DNA from: Siphonodentalium dalli
Taxonomy: Eukaryota > Mollusca > Scaphopoda > Gadilida > Siphonodentaliidae
Length of the DNA stretch: 64,000 nt
Assembly (NCBI GenBank): GCA_032622095.1
Contig: CP136066.1
Coordinates: forward strand, 186,346,716 to 186,410,715
Reading direction: 5' to 3'
The position numbers were made by a program, and so were the translations under genes. A model generated the notes under the pieces. That model did not search any database. It was not told where the DNA came from and worked only from the letters and a program-made list of their open reading frames with translations. Below are positions 50,502-63,530 of the stretch, in pieces; position 1 is the stretch's first letter; the number at the start of each line of letters is the position of its first letter.

Positions 50502-53078
50502 GCTAATAGTTATGAAATTAATGAACAATTCAGGGAAAGTGTTTTTTTTCTGTTTTTACAATTTTAACCCTTTTACTACTACTGCTAGTGCTGGGCCATC
50601 ATGGAGGATTCATGCCCATGTGGCATTGGCAAACTCGCATTATGGTATTGTATCAATTGTAATTGTAGTTTGTACACAAATGCCTGTTGATGTTAATAGT
50701 CATTTGAGTAAATAAATTCCAGTAATGCTCATTACCTGAACACATATATGAAACTGAAAGCAAAGCATGTCCTTCAAGTACAGACTTGTATGTTTTACCA
50801 ACCATAGATTGATGGTCACTAGTCTATTAGTAATGTCAAACCTCCATATCTTTCTGAGGACAGCTTTAACAATATAACAATCCTTCACCATGCATACTTG
50901 TTACCATTGTGTGAGTTATAACTTGTGACTCCTTGGAATTTGAATACAGGTAACTCATATTCTGATTAATATAATGTATAATGTACTCAATACATGTACA
51001 TACAACATGGATTAATGATATGTCATTCTTGTACTAGTGTCTTTATTTTCACAGCCCATACTCTTAAAAGGAACATACAGAAACCCAAATTATTAAGCCA
51101 ATATTGGAAGTTTGTATTACCCAAAACCAAATCCTATATAGTTGGAAATTTTATTATACCAAATCCTATATAGTTGGAAATGTTATGGTCTCACTCCAGC
51201 CCCCCCCCCCCAGTTGTTGGAACCCCCTATGAACGTCCCTTTGAAAAATGGGGCACTACATTCAGAAGATCAATTTACCCACTGGCAATGTCAATTTGTA
51301 CAGGCGTCAGTTGGGCGCAAGAGCCCCTGCCACACTGTCCCTGCTAAAATATAGAACATCACTGAAATACATGTCCCATAAATAAAAAGATACTAAACGA
51401 CATAAACGCTTAACTCAATAACCGTATGCTCTTGTCTGTATCCTATAATTGAAGGGTGTTTTAGAGTTCACCAGAGCAACGAATTGTGAAATTAAACGTT
51501 AACACCCGTCAGCATGCACAACTATATATGAATACAAAAAACACCATACACACATATTTCGTGGGTTTGGGAAACGTAATCTGTTCCCATCAAAGCTTAC
51601 TAATGCAGACAAAACGGGTGTGAGTAAGTGCACACAGTATGCAAAAAATGTATCCAGGTATGTCAACTGCAAACAGAACAAAAAAGAAGCACGACACCCG
51701 CTCTGGTATATTTCATGAACAACGGACCTGGTCACTCTGCCTGGCCCGTGCAATCTCCATGATCACACATGTGAGTTCAACTTATATAATCTCTGATTCA
51801 TATTATTGACATGCGCTCAGAATTCACCTTCATTCTCACGTCAGAAGTATACAGATGAGATATGAAGATACTTCTCTGTATACTTAACGGGATATAAATA
51901 GGAGTATATACAAACACGTGACACAAGGTTCAAACGGATGAGCGCGCTTTAATTCTGTTAGATGTGTCACACTACCGGCTTCTGTGTGTGTGGGTTGTGA
52001 TTTACACAGGGAAGGATGAAGACACTCAGCATGTTCTTGAATAACATCTGATCGTTTGATGTGTGCTGCTGTGGCGCTGATCATTTGCGGATTATAATGT
52101 GAGCTTCATGGTGTCGCAAGTTCAACGAGAGGCTTTGCACTGTGCACGTTAAATTGGCCTATACTTGGGACTTAATTCCGCGTATCTTTTATAGGAATTA
52201 GGATCTGTGACAAAAGAGTAAGTATGATAAAACGTGAAATACTTTGACCTCCCATATAAAACGAACGTAAAACTTTGTGATGGGGAGGGGGCCCATGTAT
52301 GCAGTACATGCATGGTCGTCGCCATAGGTATAGAGGGTTTCCGTTTATATATATGAGAACGTGTCCAACAATAGATTTCCCAACTGACACCCACCACTTC
52401 GTAAACCAGAACAAAAATCTTAAGTCCGGCCGCGGGAAATTTCTCAAGCTTTCAAACTGTTGATAATGTCCAACCTGACAGCCCCCGATTGGTAATTTTA
52501 AAATTAATAGTTACTATTTAAGTACAAAAATACGACCAAAATACCGAAAACGTATGACTCTACGTTTGGCAATAAAACAAATCATCAATTTAAAGCTAGA
52601 TTTTGGTGTGAATTAAAGTCCCATCTGTATAGTGAACGTTCGGACGACCACGATTCAATCGTAAATGGGAAGTTTTCCCTTTGGCGGGTAGTAACCGGTA
52701 TAGGCCTATATAGTTAGACCGCGCATGCTCACGACAAGATCGAGAGCACCCTATTTTACATGAACATCAAGCCCTGTTTGATTTCAGCTGCGAAATCGTG
52801 GTGTATCATTGCATGGTTACCTCCATATGCGACGGATCGCAGTCGTGTGTACGTAAAAATCGTAGATGGAAATATTAAGATCGGAGGGCAGTCAAATCAC
52901 GTGGTTAACCACGGCTTATACGATATCCTCATATGCGACGACATCGCAATCGTATATGTTTTTTAAATTGTTACCAAGGTGTTGGGAAGGGGGTGGTCCC
53001 CAACCACAACGCCTACCGTTGTTGCCACACGTCACTTCATATTGGAGAAGAGCGGCCTCGGATGTATTATGTCCTTCT
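50502..53078. other. Intergenic, no gene supported
   Basis: Open frames here (for example 51499-51753 and 52149-52447 on the minus strand) are short and lack recognisable domains. A 30-bp repeat, CCAAATCCTATATAGTTGGA, occurs twice at 51128-51182. Confidence 0.4.
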
Positions 53079-56000
53079 TAGTAGAGGCTCTTATGTTCAT
53101 TTTTTGGCTCCCGTGTGCATTTTGTGAAGAAATACAGCCACTATGCTCATGATGTTGCTTGATATCTGGGGCACCAGAAAACAAATGTTAGACACCTGGG
53201 GGTCGCGACTGGGTGGATTTATGACGTCATCAAGATGGCCGCCATCCAACATTTCAGAGTAGGCACTGGATCAGTTTGATTAATAGCTAGTAGTGAATTT
53301 ATGGTAGGAAATATAATATTTCTCTACTGTTGTGACACTATGATAACAGGCTTCACTTTGACAGAAAAATTGACCACATTTAACCAAGATGGCCGCCAAA
53401 ATGGCGACCGAAGTTCGGAAAAATGATGAATTTTCACACATGTCTCTTAAAACATTCACGGTTGTTTGAAATCGGTGGCTAATATCAACTTAATTTTAAG
53501 TACATTTGAATACCTAACCATTTGAACATGATAATATGTCATACTTTGGGTCTTATTCATACAAAATTTCGTCAAAATGTGAATTCATAAATATGCTATG
53601 AAATTTTACCATAATATCGATTTTGTAATTCAAGCCAAGTGTTAGCCAGAAAATAGCTGAATTTGATGACAAACATTTGCAACAGGTTTAAACATATAGA
53701 TTGGCATATAATTACAACCAAAAAAGTGCATCTGTATTCAAGATGGCGACCAAAATGGTTGCCAAAATTGATAAATCACTAAAATTTGTCAAATTTTCAT
53801 TGATATCACTCCTAATGTGCGATTTAGTTAATATAGGTGAATATATTTGCTCCGTGTTGGCGTAATAACATGGAGACATGAAACAAAATGAATAGTTTGT
53901 GAACAATGGCTGTTTATACTCAAGAATTCGAGAGAATGAAACTTCGAAAATGAGATGAAATCATCAAAATGCCAACCATGAATAATTTCAGAGTTGGCAT
54001 TGAGTCTGGGAGGAAAATTTAGATAGTGAAATGATTATGTTTCGCGACCAATAATACCATTGGATCACACTTCCTCTTGACGGTGCAATTTGGACCTCAA
54101 AATCCAAGATGGCTCCCAAAACGGCGACCGAAATTCTAATAATTGATGATTTTTCACACTCGCCTCTTAAATTATTCACAGCGGTTTGAATGAATTATAC
54201 TATCTAATCATTCGAAAACCATGATATGTTAGATTAACATATTATTATCTATATGAATCTAAATTCAGGATGGTGACTCAGATGGTTACCAAAATGGAGA
54301 AATTATCCAAATTTGCTAGTTTTCATTGATAACGCTCCTAATGTGGGTTTCAGTGACTACTGGTTAACATATTTGTTCCCCTGTTGACAAAAGTGCCAGG
54401 AATGCTGATACAATCTGATACAATATAAATATTTGCGAAAAGTAGCTGCTTATATTCGAGATTTCATGAGAATGGAAACAGAAACCATGAAAAGTAGATA
54501 AATTCATCTGATGTTGACCTATTTGAAAATATCAAAATCTGAATACATGCTGATTACATCCATCATTACATGTACATAGGAAATGTCCTGATTGGGTACT
54601 CGACTGGAGAAAAATCCCTACCTCAACAATAAGGCGGTCGGTATTGAGCAATACTTTAATTACTTCCCCTTGATAGCGCCCCCCCCCCCTCCCCTTATGG
54701 GGTTTTGGGTAAGAATTTTTCACTTGACTCCTGTATTGCTCATGTAATGCCATCATACTAAGTCAATTCTACCGAAATTCAGCTGCTCACGGAAATTAAT
54801 TGAATGGACATCACACAATGCAGTACCCAAAAACAGTAGCGGCATATAATGCGTTGACATTACAGACATCTTCCATGTTAACAAGCTTAATAATTAGTGT
54901 ATACTTAGTACAAATATAAGAATAGGAGCTAATATTTGTGTGATTCGTTCTTATTAAATACATGTACGAAAACACATGGTATACTTTTGTGAAACTGAGA
55001 AAATTTACAATTGCCCGTCCTTGAATAACATCTAGTTCAAATTGTGTGTGCATCAGGGGATTATATGACAGTAATTGCTTTGTCGCAGACTACCACACGA
55101 GAGCGTTCAGGTGTGAGCTCTATGTGTCTTCTGCGAAGAAAAATCGCATTGGTGGATTTCTACCAGACCTCTGCTTATTACATGCGATATATAGCGACTA
55201 GATATAAATTATGTTCAGGTTTGTATCAAAACAGAAACTGCTGTGGAGCTCTGGTCAGCTCATAGGTCAACTCACTGACTCCACACCAAAGATTTGCGAA
55301 AGCGTGGCTGATTTTGATCTAGCTAGGATAGGAAGATAGCCTCATACAATGAGTTCAATTGGTATACATGTGTATTTGAGTTCCACAGCGATAGCTTTCT
55401 GGACATCGCATATACTGCAAGTTCGTTCCGTGTATGATCCACACCTTCCTGTGCTGAACTTATGCACTCATCAAGTTTATATTAGATACATCCATGTCAT
55501 GTTTGTCACATGTGTTATCGAAGTTCGTTCATGCTTAATTGCGTTATGCGTTCTCATCAAAATGTCATACAAGAAACATATTCACACCAAATTTTCTTTA
55601 AATGCCTGCATTTCTGTAATTTTATCGGCTATCGGCAATGTTCCAGATAAAATTGATAAAATCATTTGTCGCACCAATGCACAGTTCGACTTGGTTGTAG
55701 AGGCAATTCAACTCACCGACATGTTGAGGTACATGTATTATTATTGGGTGGAAAGTTTGTAGTATTCTTTCCAGATATTTTATAGAGGAACATTTGATAT
55801 CCCACTACAATGAAATCAGGTCTGCAGAAAACTCAGGTCGTTAAACGTTGTAATCGTATACCTTCCTGAGCAATAGTTGAAGTAAATTTCAGTTATGGAC
55901 TCTTCAAATAGCTAACAATCCACAATCTTCTCTCAATGCAAGCATAACCTTGTTATCTATTACTTCCAACATTTGCGCAGTATCTATATTCCATGCTTGT

Positions 56001-58747
56001 TATTGGCCTACTTATGGATCCGACTATCATTGTTGTACGGTTTGCCAGCAAATTCTATAAACTACATTTGTTCTTAATAACGTTCCATTAAATGATCTTG
56101 ATGACCCGTCACTGTATTCATTACTTCGATGCACCACCATATGGCATGGACCAAAGACGAGCTTCTGGTGTTTCGATGAGGTATTTCATCACTAAATATC
56201 CAGGCACTAGGCATAGGCATTTTGATTTCACGATATTTTTTCGTTGACAACCAGGAAAAAGTTGAGGAGCCGTTATTGTCACTTGCTGGACTCGACATGG
56301 AGAATGACAAACCTTAGGCTATTTTTGCCCGATACTGATGTTTTGACATATTCTAAAATAAACTGACAAGCATTAACTCGGTTATGTGCACAGCTCTGTT
56401 AGACTACATCAAAGTGAATATGCAATGTATCTGCTATGAGGTCAGTGGCCGTATTGAAATTTATTTATTAAGTCTGTATCATGGACTCTCCATCCACAAC
56501 CGAAGCAAATATTCTATATGGATTCTCTGATATGCAGTCGGAGAGTTTTGTGGTGAGCTCTGTTAGCTTGCGAGATGAGTTTGTAATTCAACTGTAGTTG
56601 CTGGGGTGAGTTGGTTGTAGATAGACTACCATCAATGTGACCATCTATTGGACGAAGTAACAAGAGTGGTACATGTGCTGACTCACGTCTTGAGAAGTGT
56701 GACAATGTCTCAACTATTCAAACGAATTTCGGGTGGTGAAACACAGATATGCCAAAAACAAGAAACTGAACCATGCAATATCCCCTTATTGTATCTTATT
56801 AGACACAACTGTTTCATAATTAGATACGAAATACTGTTTGCACTAACATGTAATGCCTGTGTATTTCTAAGTTGAGCAATTATATTTCCCGGTGGCAGTA
56901 TGATAGCAATGCAACTTCGACTTCGATGAAGTCAAGGTGTGATATTTTCCCTGAATCTTCTGAATTTTTGTGGCCGGGCGAAATCAACGTGGTCAACAAT
57001 TCATCAAGAATAGGCAACGAATAATATAGCCATAAAGTTGGATTTATGTCTGTATTATGACTGCAGGGATTCTTTTGCGTTCGAGTACTCGTTATGCTCT
57101 TATAATGATTCAGTCAGCACATATCCGGTTTGACTTTCTTCCCAGGAAACGGACAGGATCGTTTAAATTATATTGGGCAATGTCATGTTAGGTTTCTAAG
57201 AGTCCATTCCGATATATTCTCGATTATAAACAAACTATGTTTGGTCAAACATAGTCACAATATACCTTAACATGATAGTATCTAATTTAGATTGGGCGAA
57301 TATATCCAACTCATTTGCTAAATGCCGTTTGAGAATATAAACATTTGTCACATTTTTATAACTGAGTTTTGGCGGCCATTATGGCGACCATCTTAGGTCA
57401 AATAGATCAATGTCGAGTGTAATTGAATGACACTAACGATATTTAAAACTGTGTACACTTTTGTTTATTTTATTATGCCTATTTCTGTCCAATGTTAATC
57501 TAGAACATCGAGAAGCAAGTTTATTTGTGAAATTACATAGCGAATTATTTAATTTGCATTTTTCGGAGTATGGACAACAATTAGACACATATTACAGCAT
57601 AATATGTTTTCCAAAGTACTTGATGTCATGACTGATAAAAACAAAGACAAGTCCTACTCGCCACAGTTTACGAATAACCGAAAATGATGTAAGGGGCATG
57701 TGTAACAATTCAACACATTTCTATATTTCGGTCGCCATTTTGACAGCCATCTTGGTTTTTTTATCAATCTTGTTCTTTCAAAAGGAAGCATGGTGCAATT
57801 TTATCATTGCCGTAGAAATATTGTTTATTTTCTGTGTTAAATTTTCTTCCTCACTCAGTGCCCATTCTGCAATTTTGTGTGGCTGCCATGAAGATGATTT
57901 GACTTAATATTTTCGTGGTATAATTCTGTTGAATTCTTGGGTATAAGCGGCTATATGGTTCACCAAATTTACAAATTATTCCATAAGTCCATGGATTCAC
58001 ATATATTAACTTTTCCCCAACACATGAGTGATATCAATAAAAATTGGACAGATTTTGGTGATTTCTCCATTTTGGCAGCCATCTTGGCCGCCATCTTAAA
58101 CGAAAATGCACTATTTTCAATGTAACTATATGGGAATTCACATATTTAAAATATTTTTACATTATCTTCATCAAATTTAGTTATTTTCTTTTCAACTCTT
58201 GGCTAGAATCACATAATTGAATTTTGGTTAACTTTCATAGCACATTTTTGAATTCACATTTTAAAGATTGCTGGCAGGAATGAGATCCGAAATATGACAT
58301 ATTATGTTGTAGAAATGGTTGGATACTAGAATTTATTCAAATTTAGGTCTTTATTCGTTACAAATTTCAAACATCGGTTAATGATTCATGAGGAAAGTGT
58401 GAAAAATCATCAATTTTCCAAATTTCAGTCGCCATTTTGGCGGCCATCTTGGTTTATGGTGGCCACTTTTTCTGTCAAATGGAAGTATGGGGTATTAGTT
58501 TCACGTCAGTGGTGAGATAATCAAATTTCTATAATAAATTAACAAGTAGATATTGATCAAACTGACTCAGTGCATACTGTGAAATTGTGTATGGCGGCCA
58601 TCTTGATGACATCATAAATCCACCCAGTCGCGACCCCAAGGTGTCTAACATTTGTTTTCTGGTGCCTGAGATATCAAGCAACGTCATTGGCATAGTCGCT
58701 ATATTTCTTCACAAAGTGCACACGGGAGTACATAAGAGCCTCTACTA
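53079..58747. mobile_element. 5.7-kb element with long, diverged terminal inverted repeats
   Basis: TAGTAGAGGCTCTTATG at the left recurs inverted as CATAAGAGCCTCTACTA at the right, flanked by TCT on both sides (a possible 3-bp duplication). Similarity continues inward (GCTTGATATCT, AAACAAATGTTAGACACC, GTCGCGACTGGGTGGATTTA, ATCAAGATGGCCGCCAT) and patchily through repeated AAGATGGCGACCAAAATGG-like phrases to about 54500 and 57350. The central about 2.8 kb has frames up to 137 codons without a known domain, so the family is unassigned. Confidence 0.75.
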
Positions 58748-58854
58748 TCTGATAACAAATTACATACATGCAAATTTGGTGAATTTCCACCTCGGGTGGC
58801 TTTATGTCGTATAATCTGCTTGGCAGTCTAATGTGTCATACACCTTCTCGGCTG

Positions 58855-59311
58855 AGCCACTGGGGTTGAAATGGTCACTATCACCGCTTCCGTCCAGTTG
58901 GGTACCCAGCTTTTTTTAATGTTCAGTTGCATGGTATAACCACAGCTTTTATAAATTTTCCATTTGGTTAACCAGCTTATGCATGAAGTCTCACAGAACG
59001 TGATCTAATTAGTGAATGCCGTTGAGCAGTTAATTGTTTTCGAACTGAACCTGTTGAATTTGTATAATACTTGTTTATATGTGATATACATTCGTCACGA
59101 TGCTTGAAAATAATAGCGGAGAATTGTAGGCATTGGACATGTATATGCATGGGTCCTGCATAGTGCGTTCATAAAACGGGGTACCCAACCGATAAAACCT
59201 GGGTACCCAACCGATAAAACCTGGATACCCAACGGAATTTTTATTTAAAGCTGGGTACTCAACTGAAGGAAAGGGGGGGGGGGCAGTGACCATCTCAGCT
59301 CCACTGGGTGC
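58855..59311. mobile_element. MITE with CCACTGG..GGTCACT ends and GGGTACCC repeats
   Basis: CCACTGGGGTTGAAATGGTCACT pairs imperfectly with AGTGACCATCTCAGCTCCACTGG; inside, AGTTGGGTACCCAGCTTT pairs with AAAGCTGGGTACTCAACT. Two tandem GGGTACCCAACCGATAAAAC units and a poly-G run lie near the right end. Confidence 0.75.
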
Positions 59312-60193
59312 TCTTGTATATTAGGTGACAGCGTATAGGAATTTGTATACAGCCTACTACCTTTGTACTTTGAAACCACAGATGCTACAGCATCTCAATT
59401 AAACAGAGATCATGTTGCAATTTAACACTTAACCACGAAAAATTAATTTCGGGCTAATATTGTTTGATATATTTCAACCATTGTTGTCCTTTCGTGTTTA
59501 TTGTGCACTTAAGAATAGCGTGTAACATATAAACCGTAAAATGCGACAAACACCATTGATCTGTTGGAAAACATCTGCCTTGTTCGCAGAATGTTGATTG
59601 GACAATAAAGTGCACATGCAGTTAAAGGATTGTATAAGGTTATCAGTTTTGGTTGGTTATACAGGCATCAGCTGAACCCATTGACGGTCGTATGCATTCA
59701 CTATCTTGGCCTGCTTCAAACTATTTTATAAGTATCGGATGACCATATATTATATACTTACACACTTTTGAGTGGATGTTGTATATGTCAATTGTGAAGT
59801 GGACATCATGTATATCAATCATATATAAGCTATACGGAAATAAGCCTATAAGAACATCGCGTATCTATGAATATAGGACTTGCACGAGTGGGAATTATTC
59901 TTGGACCTAATCTTCCGTTTTTTTTGGATTCTTTTTCAGCTGAATCCTGAACCTGGTGAATTTTTTCGGAGACTGTACGTTAAGGTCCATTGGACTCAAT
60001 TCTTTACTTCGCGGGGATCCGTATATCTATATCTTATATAGGGACCAAGAACGTAATTTCTTAAAGGAGACATGTTTGTTTAACTCGAACCATGTTGTCG
60101 GCAATCGCGTGCATGTTACTTGCAAACACGAAAAGGTGCACAGTTAATTACGACGTAATTTACGTGATGTCGTCTGCTTCAATATAAGAGAAA
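59312..60193. promoter_or_regulatory. Upstream region of the Rab15-like gene
   Basis: Must include its promoter and 5' UTR, but I see no clear TATA box, initiator or upstream exon; only position supports it. Confidence 0.35.
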
Positions 60194-60317
60194 ATGTCAC
60201 AGAGATACGATGTTTTGGTTCGTCTTCTCCTGGTCGGCGACACGGGAGTGGGAAAGACTTGTTTACTCTGTCAATACTCAAACAAGGAATTCATTGATGC
60301 TCACATATCTACTATAG
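60194..60317 (+). CDS. RAB15: Rab15-like GTPase exon 1 (residues 1-41)
   Basis: ATG at 60194 in context GAAAATGTC; donor CTATAG|GTAAGT, phase 1. It carries the P-loop and the start of switch I. Rab proteins normally begin close to this point, which supports the start. Confidence 0.9.
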
Positions 60318-63300
60318 GTAAGTAAATTTGATAGTTAAACTCCCGAAGACGTGACGACCTTCTCCAGTTACACTGTGTCAATGTTCTCATTGGTCTCATT
60401 GTTAGCCCAGAATGAGCATTTACAATGTGATTCGTCAGCTAGGGTGGGGCAGCTATTTCATGTATAGCATAGAATATAATTTGAACAGAGAATTATTATC
60501 AACATCAAACGTAAAAGATATTTTTTTTTTGCTTTACATCAATTGAGTATACGCTCACCTGCCGAATAATAGTGCATGCATGATTATGTAATTTCAGTCA
60601 AAAATACAAACCTGCACTACTATAAGGCAATGAGACATATGGTGAAATTGCCTCAACTATTATTAACATCAGCCGAAAATACAGCCCTGCACTATTATTC
60701 GGCAGGTGAGAGTATTAAAATGAGAAAATATGATTAAAAGAAATTAAACGCCCACTTAATTATCGAACTCCCCATATCACCTTATATATAAACTATATAT
60801 AAAGAGGACTGCATGAGGGAGCTCCAAAACTTTGTATTTTCAACTTATTCGATGTAATAAACTGTGAATGTGTTGTTTTTGTTGAGATATTGATGTCTGT
60901 TCTGTGCTAACGTTTCTGCACAAAGTCGATTATTTTCATGGAAGATATAGAGTTATTCCCCTTCCATTGAAATTTGAAAATAAATTACAGTTTGAATTCT
61001 GTTGCATTATGGGAGCCATAACGGGGAAAATGATTTTATGATTTCAGCTATTTTCTATTACTCTATAGGCGACTTCTGAATCCTGATGTTCCAATTGGTG
61101 ATGAATTATAGTATTTTAATCATATTTTATGGAATAGATTATTATTAAAACCGTATATCAAGACATTATCAAAAATAAATAATCGGTGACTCGAAAATTA
61201 AGTGGGTCTTAATTAATACATGAAAATTGTTGGATAATGTGAATATATCACTCTTTGGGATAAACTGTCCCATGGCAGAGGCACTGGGGGCAAGGGGCAG
61301 CTGTCCTCCTATCCTCAGTCATGTGAGAGGGGGGCCTTAGGATATAGTGGCTAGCTATATTTATACTAGATGGTCTTTCCTTTGTGGGGGGGGGGGTGTT
61401 AATTGAACCACACCACACCAACTCCCAGGTTCGCAACATTTCACCCCTCCCTTGTGTTGGACTTTCCAACTGGTACCTCATGGTACCAAGGTTGGAAATT
61501 CTCCAAATGATAGCCATTTTAGACACAAAATTGGCCAAAGTAGAAAAATATGACCTCAATACAACAAATTGTTTACTAATTACTTGTTGGAAAATAAAAC
61601 AATAAACAACATTTAAACCTATATGATTGTGGTGTAAAATTTCCAACTAATGTTGAGGGAAGCATGAAATTTCCAAAGATATGCTGAAAATTTTAACCAA
61701 AGTTTCCCCCCCCCAATCCCCCCTGTCACCACATCCCTGGAGAGCAGGTAATACCCTTCCAAACTCCCAAGAATGACACCTGAAATACGAGCAATTAAAC
61801 CCATCCGTAAAATGAATATTCCTTGATGAGTAGTTACTTGATTCCAATTGATTCATTTGTAAGAATTGTTATTTGCTAGTTAATTCACCATTTGAACAGC
61901 CTAAGGTTGACCATAGCTTCTGATTGGAGCCCTTATATATGGAAAGTGCATAATTTGTTACCACAATCTAAACCCTGACAGCATTGGTGTGGTACTCTCA
62001 GGTGCCTAATAATAGTGTCAGCATGATTATTAATTTTGGAGAAAATTCCCAATTTTTGAGACATAGAGTGAAATTGCCCTGCACTATTATTAATTTCAGC
62101 CTAAATCTCATTGAGAGCTTTCCAATGAGTGGCAAAAAGCCATATTTCCGACTAAATCCTGAAAAATTACCCATAATTCTGCTGTGGTTAAGGAGTCGAT
62201 TATTTAGGGCATTACTGTACATAATATGCTCAATGTGGTCTCCAGATGGCATGTATTCCGGGTGGTGTACTCTCAGGTGCCTAATAATAGTGATGGGTGG
62301 AGATATAGCGTCAGCACAATTATTAATTTTGGAGAAAATTCCCACCGATCAGTATTATTTGGCATTGAGACAGTGAAATTTCCATCACTATTATTAATTT
62401 CAGCCTAAATCCCCACCCACCACTATTAGGCACTTGAGAGCTTAACAATTCAGTAGTTTTCTGTATAGGTCCATCTAAACTTTCCACATCCTAAGATAGG
62501 CTAGGTGTGGAAACCCCTTAAGTTTTTTAGCAGAGTTGGGAACTTTCAACCAAGTGTGTGTAAAGGAGAGATATATGTACAACAAATCTCCCAAAGCCGG
62601 ACTGTATCAGTATTCATCTCTTTCATGACGGGAGCTGTGGTGGTGCAGAGTTAAAGATCCAGTGCCAGTGCATTCTCTTATGTATGCGAGTCTCCCACAG
62701 GGAACCCCGCATATACATGTATAAGAGAATGCACTGGCCTACAAGGTCAAGGTAAATATTGGCAGGCCCATGTATTCTCTTATATGTGCGAGGCTCCCTA
62801 TGGGAGATTTGTACATATAAGAGTATGCATTGGCACAGGGTTTTCAAAAAATTTCAGGCAGCTCCAGTCATGAAAGGGTTAAGGGGGGGTTGTCTGCTTG
62901 CATTAAACGGGGGATATATATTATCTCGTTGTGGGTTTGGGGGATGGCATGCTTGCATTAACTGTGACATATATTCTATCTCGTTGTGAGTTTGAGAACA
63001 TCATGATTATAGCTCAGGACAGGGAAGTCGGTAGCATACTGGTCTCTCATGGTAGCGGACCGGGGATCGCAACCCGGTTAGGATATGCTGACAAAAAAGA
63101 ACTCTGTCAGATACCAAGTTTGTCAGGCTGAAAAGTCTCATTCGTGATCACTGAATAAAGATCTGAATGCAAAAATTCCAACTTCCCCCATTACAACATT
63201 TGTCCAGGTATGTTGTCGTGGTGCAGTACGCTGTCCGATCGGGTGCGGACATTAATGGCTGACCCGTGTACATGCCTGAAGAGATGTTGTCCTTTAAGAC

Positions 63301-63429
63301 CATCATGATTATAGCTCAGGATAGATGTGTATTTCCTTCAATTATTTTGAGTCTTATTATTTTTGTAGGTGTGGATTTCAAGGTAAAGACAATAGAGATA
63401 AATGGAACTCTAGCGAAGGTACAAATATG
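60194..63429 (+). CDS. RAB15: Rab15-like small GTPase, first two coding exons (partial gene)
   Basis: Exon 1 (60194-60317) and exon 2 (63369-63429) join at ATA G|GT GTG and encode the first 62 residues of a Rab GTPase. Rabs control vesicle traffic; Rab15 acts at endosomes. Visible motifs are the P-loop GDTGVGKT (residues 15-22), switch I Thr40 in ISTIG, the RabF1 motif IGVDF (41-45) and QIW (60-62), which precedes DTAGQ in the next exon. MSQRYDVLVRLLLVGDTGVG and KTCLLCQYSNKEF resemble vertebrate Rab15 more than Rab8/10/13, but other Rabs of that group cannot be excluded from 62 residues. The usual P-loop Ser is Thr17 here, the residue that binds Mg; Thr is rare there. The 3.05-kb intron holds MITEs and a SINE. 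The donor TATG|GTAATG leaves the gene open past the window. Confidence 0.88.
60552..60712. mobile_element. Short TACTCTC..CTGCC family MITE
   Basis: CGCTCACCTGCCGAATAATAG pairs with CTATTATTCGGCAGGTGAGAG; TA flanks both sides. Length 161 bp, in Rab15-like intron 1. Confidence 0.85.
61385..61397. repeat. Poly-G tract
   Basis: A run of about 11 G within a G-rich stretch; a matching C-rich run CCCCCCCCAATCCCCCC follows at about 61706. Confidence 0.7.
61995..62440. mobile_element. Two CTCTCAGGTGCCTAATAATAG elements in series
   Basis: A left end at 61995 is followed by a half foldback MITE (62106-62217). A second complete element, 62270-62440, has ends CTCTCAGGTGCCTAATAATAG and CTATTAGGCACTTGAGAG. 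The first copy has lost its right end. Confidence 0.72.
62106..62217. mobile_element. Half copy of the CAGTAATGC foldback MITE
   Basis: The right arm only, ending TTATTTAGGGCATTACTG before TA. It starts at the palindrome centre (TCATTGAGAGCTTTCC). Confidence 0.85.
62619..62878. mobile_element. piggyBac-like MITE, CCCTTTCATGAC termini, copy 4
   Basis: Right TTAA at 62879-62882; the left end is decayed (CATCTCTTTCATGACGGGAG). Two hairpins: 62668-62740 and 62767-62834. Confidence 0.82.
63021..63301 (+). mobile_element. tRNA-derived SINE
   Basis: The head resembles a tRNA promoter: TAGCATACTGG fits the A box (TRGYNNANNNG), and GATCGCAACCC about 40 bases later resembles the B box with one mismatch. 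The unit is flanked by a direct repeat, ATCATGATTATAGCTCAGGA (63000-63019 and 63302-63321), a long target-site duplication expected of LINE-driven insertion. It lies in the Rab15-like intron. Confidence 0.72.
63369..63429 (+). CDS. RAB15: Rab15-like GTPase exon 2 (residues 42-62)
   Basis: Acceptor ATTTTTGTAG; encodes VDFKVKTIEINGTLAKVQIW, the beta2-beta3 strands of the G domain. The final Trp codon is split by the donor TG|GTAATG. Confidence 0.9.
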
Positions 63430-63530
63430 GTAATGTTCTAACATTATACCTGTGAGATTCTCCCCCTTTATTCCTGGTTCTTCTTCCAACAAAAAAACAG
63501 TCTGCTGACTGATATTTAATGCAAATTTAA

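Noticed and set aside
52149-52447. Overlapping 82- and 91-codon minus frames
   Set aside because: Two competing frames over the same bases with no domain, no splice signals and no homology that I recognise.
55349-55762. 137-codon frame inside the long-TIR element
   Set aside because: Possibly part of a lost transposase, but there is no motif or splice support, so it was not listed as a gene.
63021-63095. A functional tRNA gene
   Set aside because: The A/B-box region does not fold into a proper cloverleaf that I can draw, the B box is mutated, and target-site duplications show it is a SINE.
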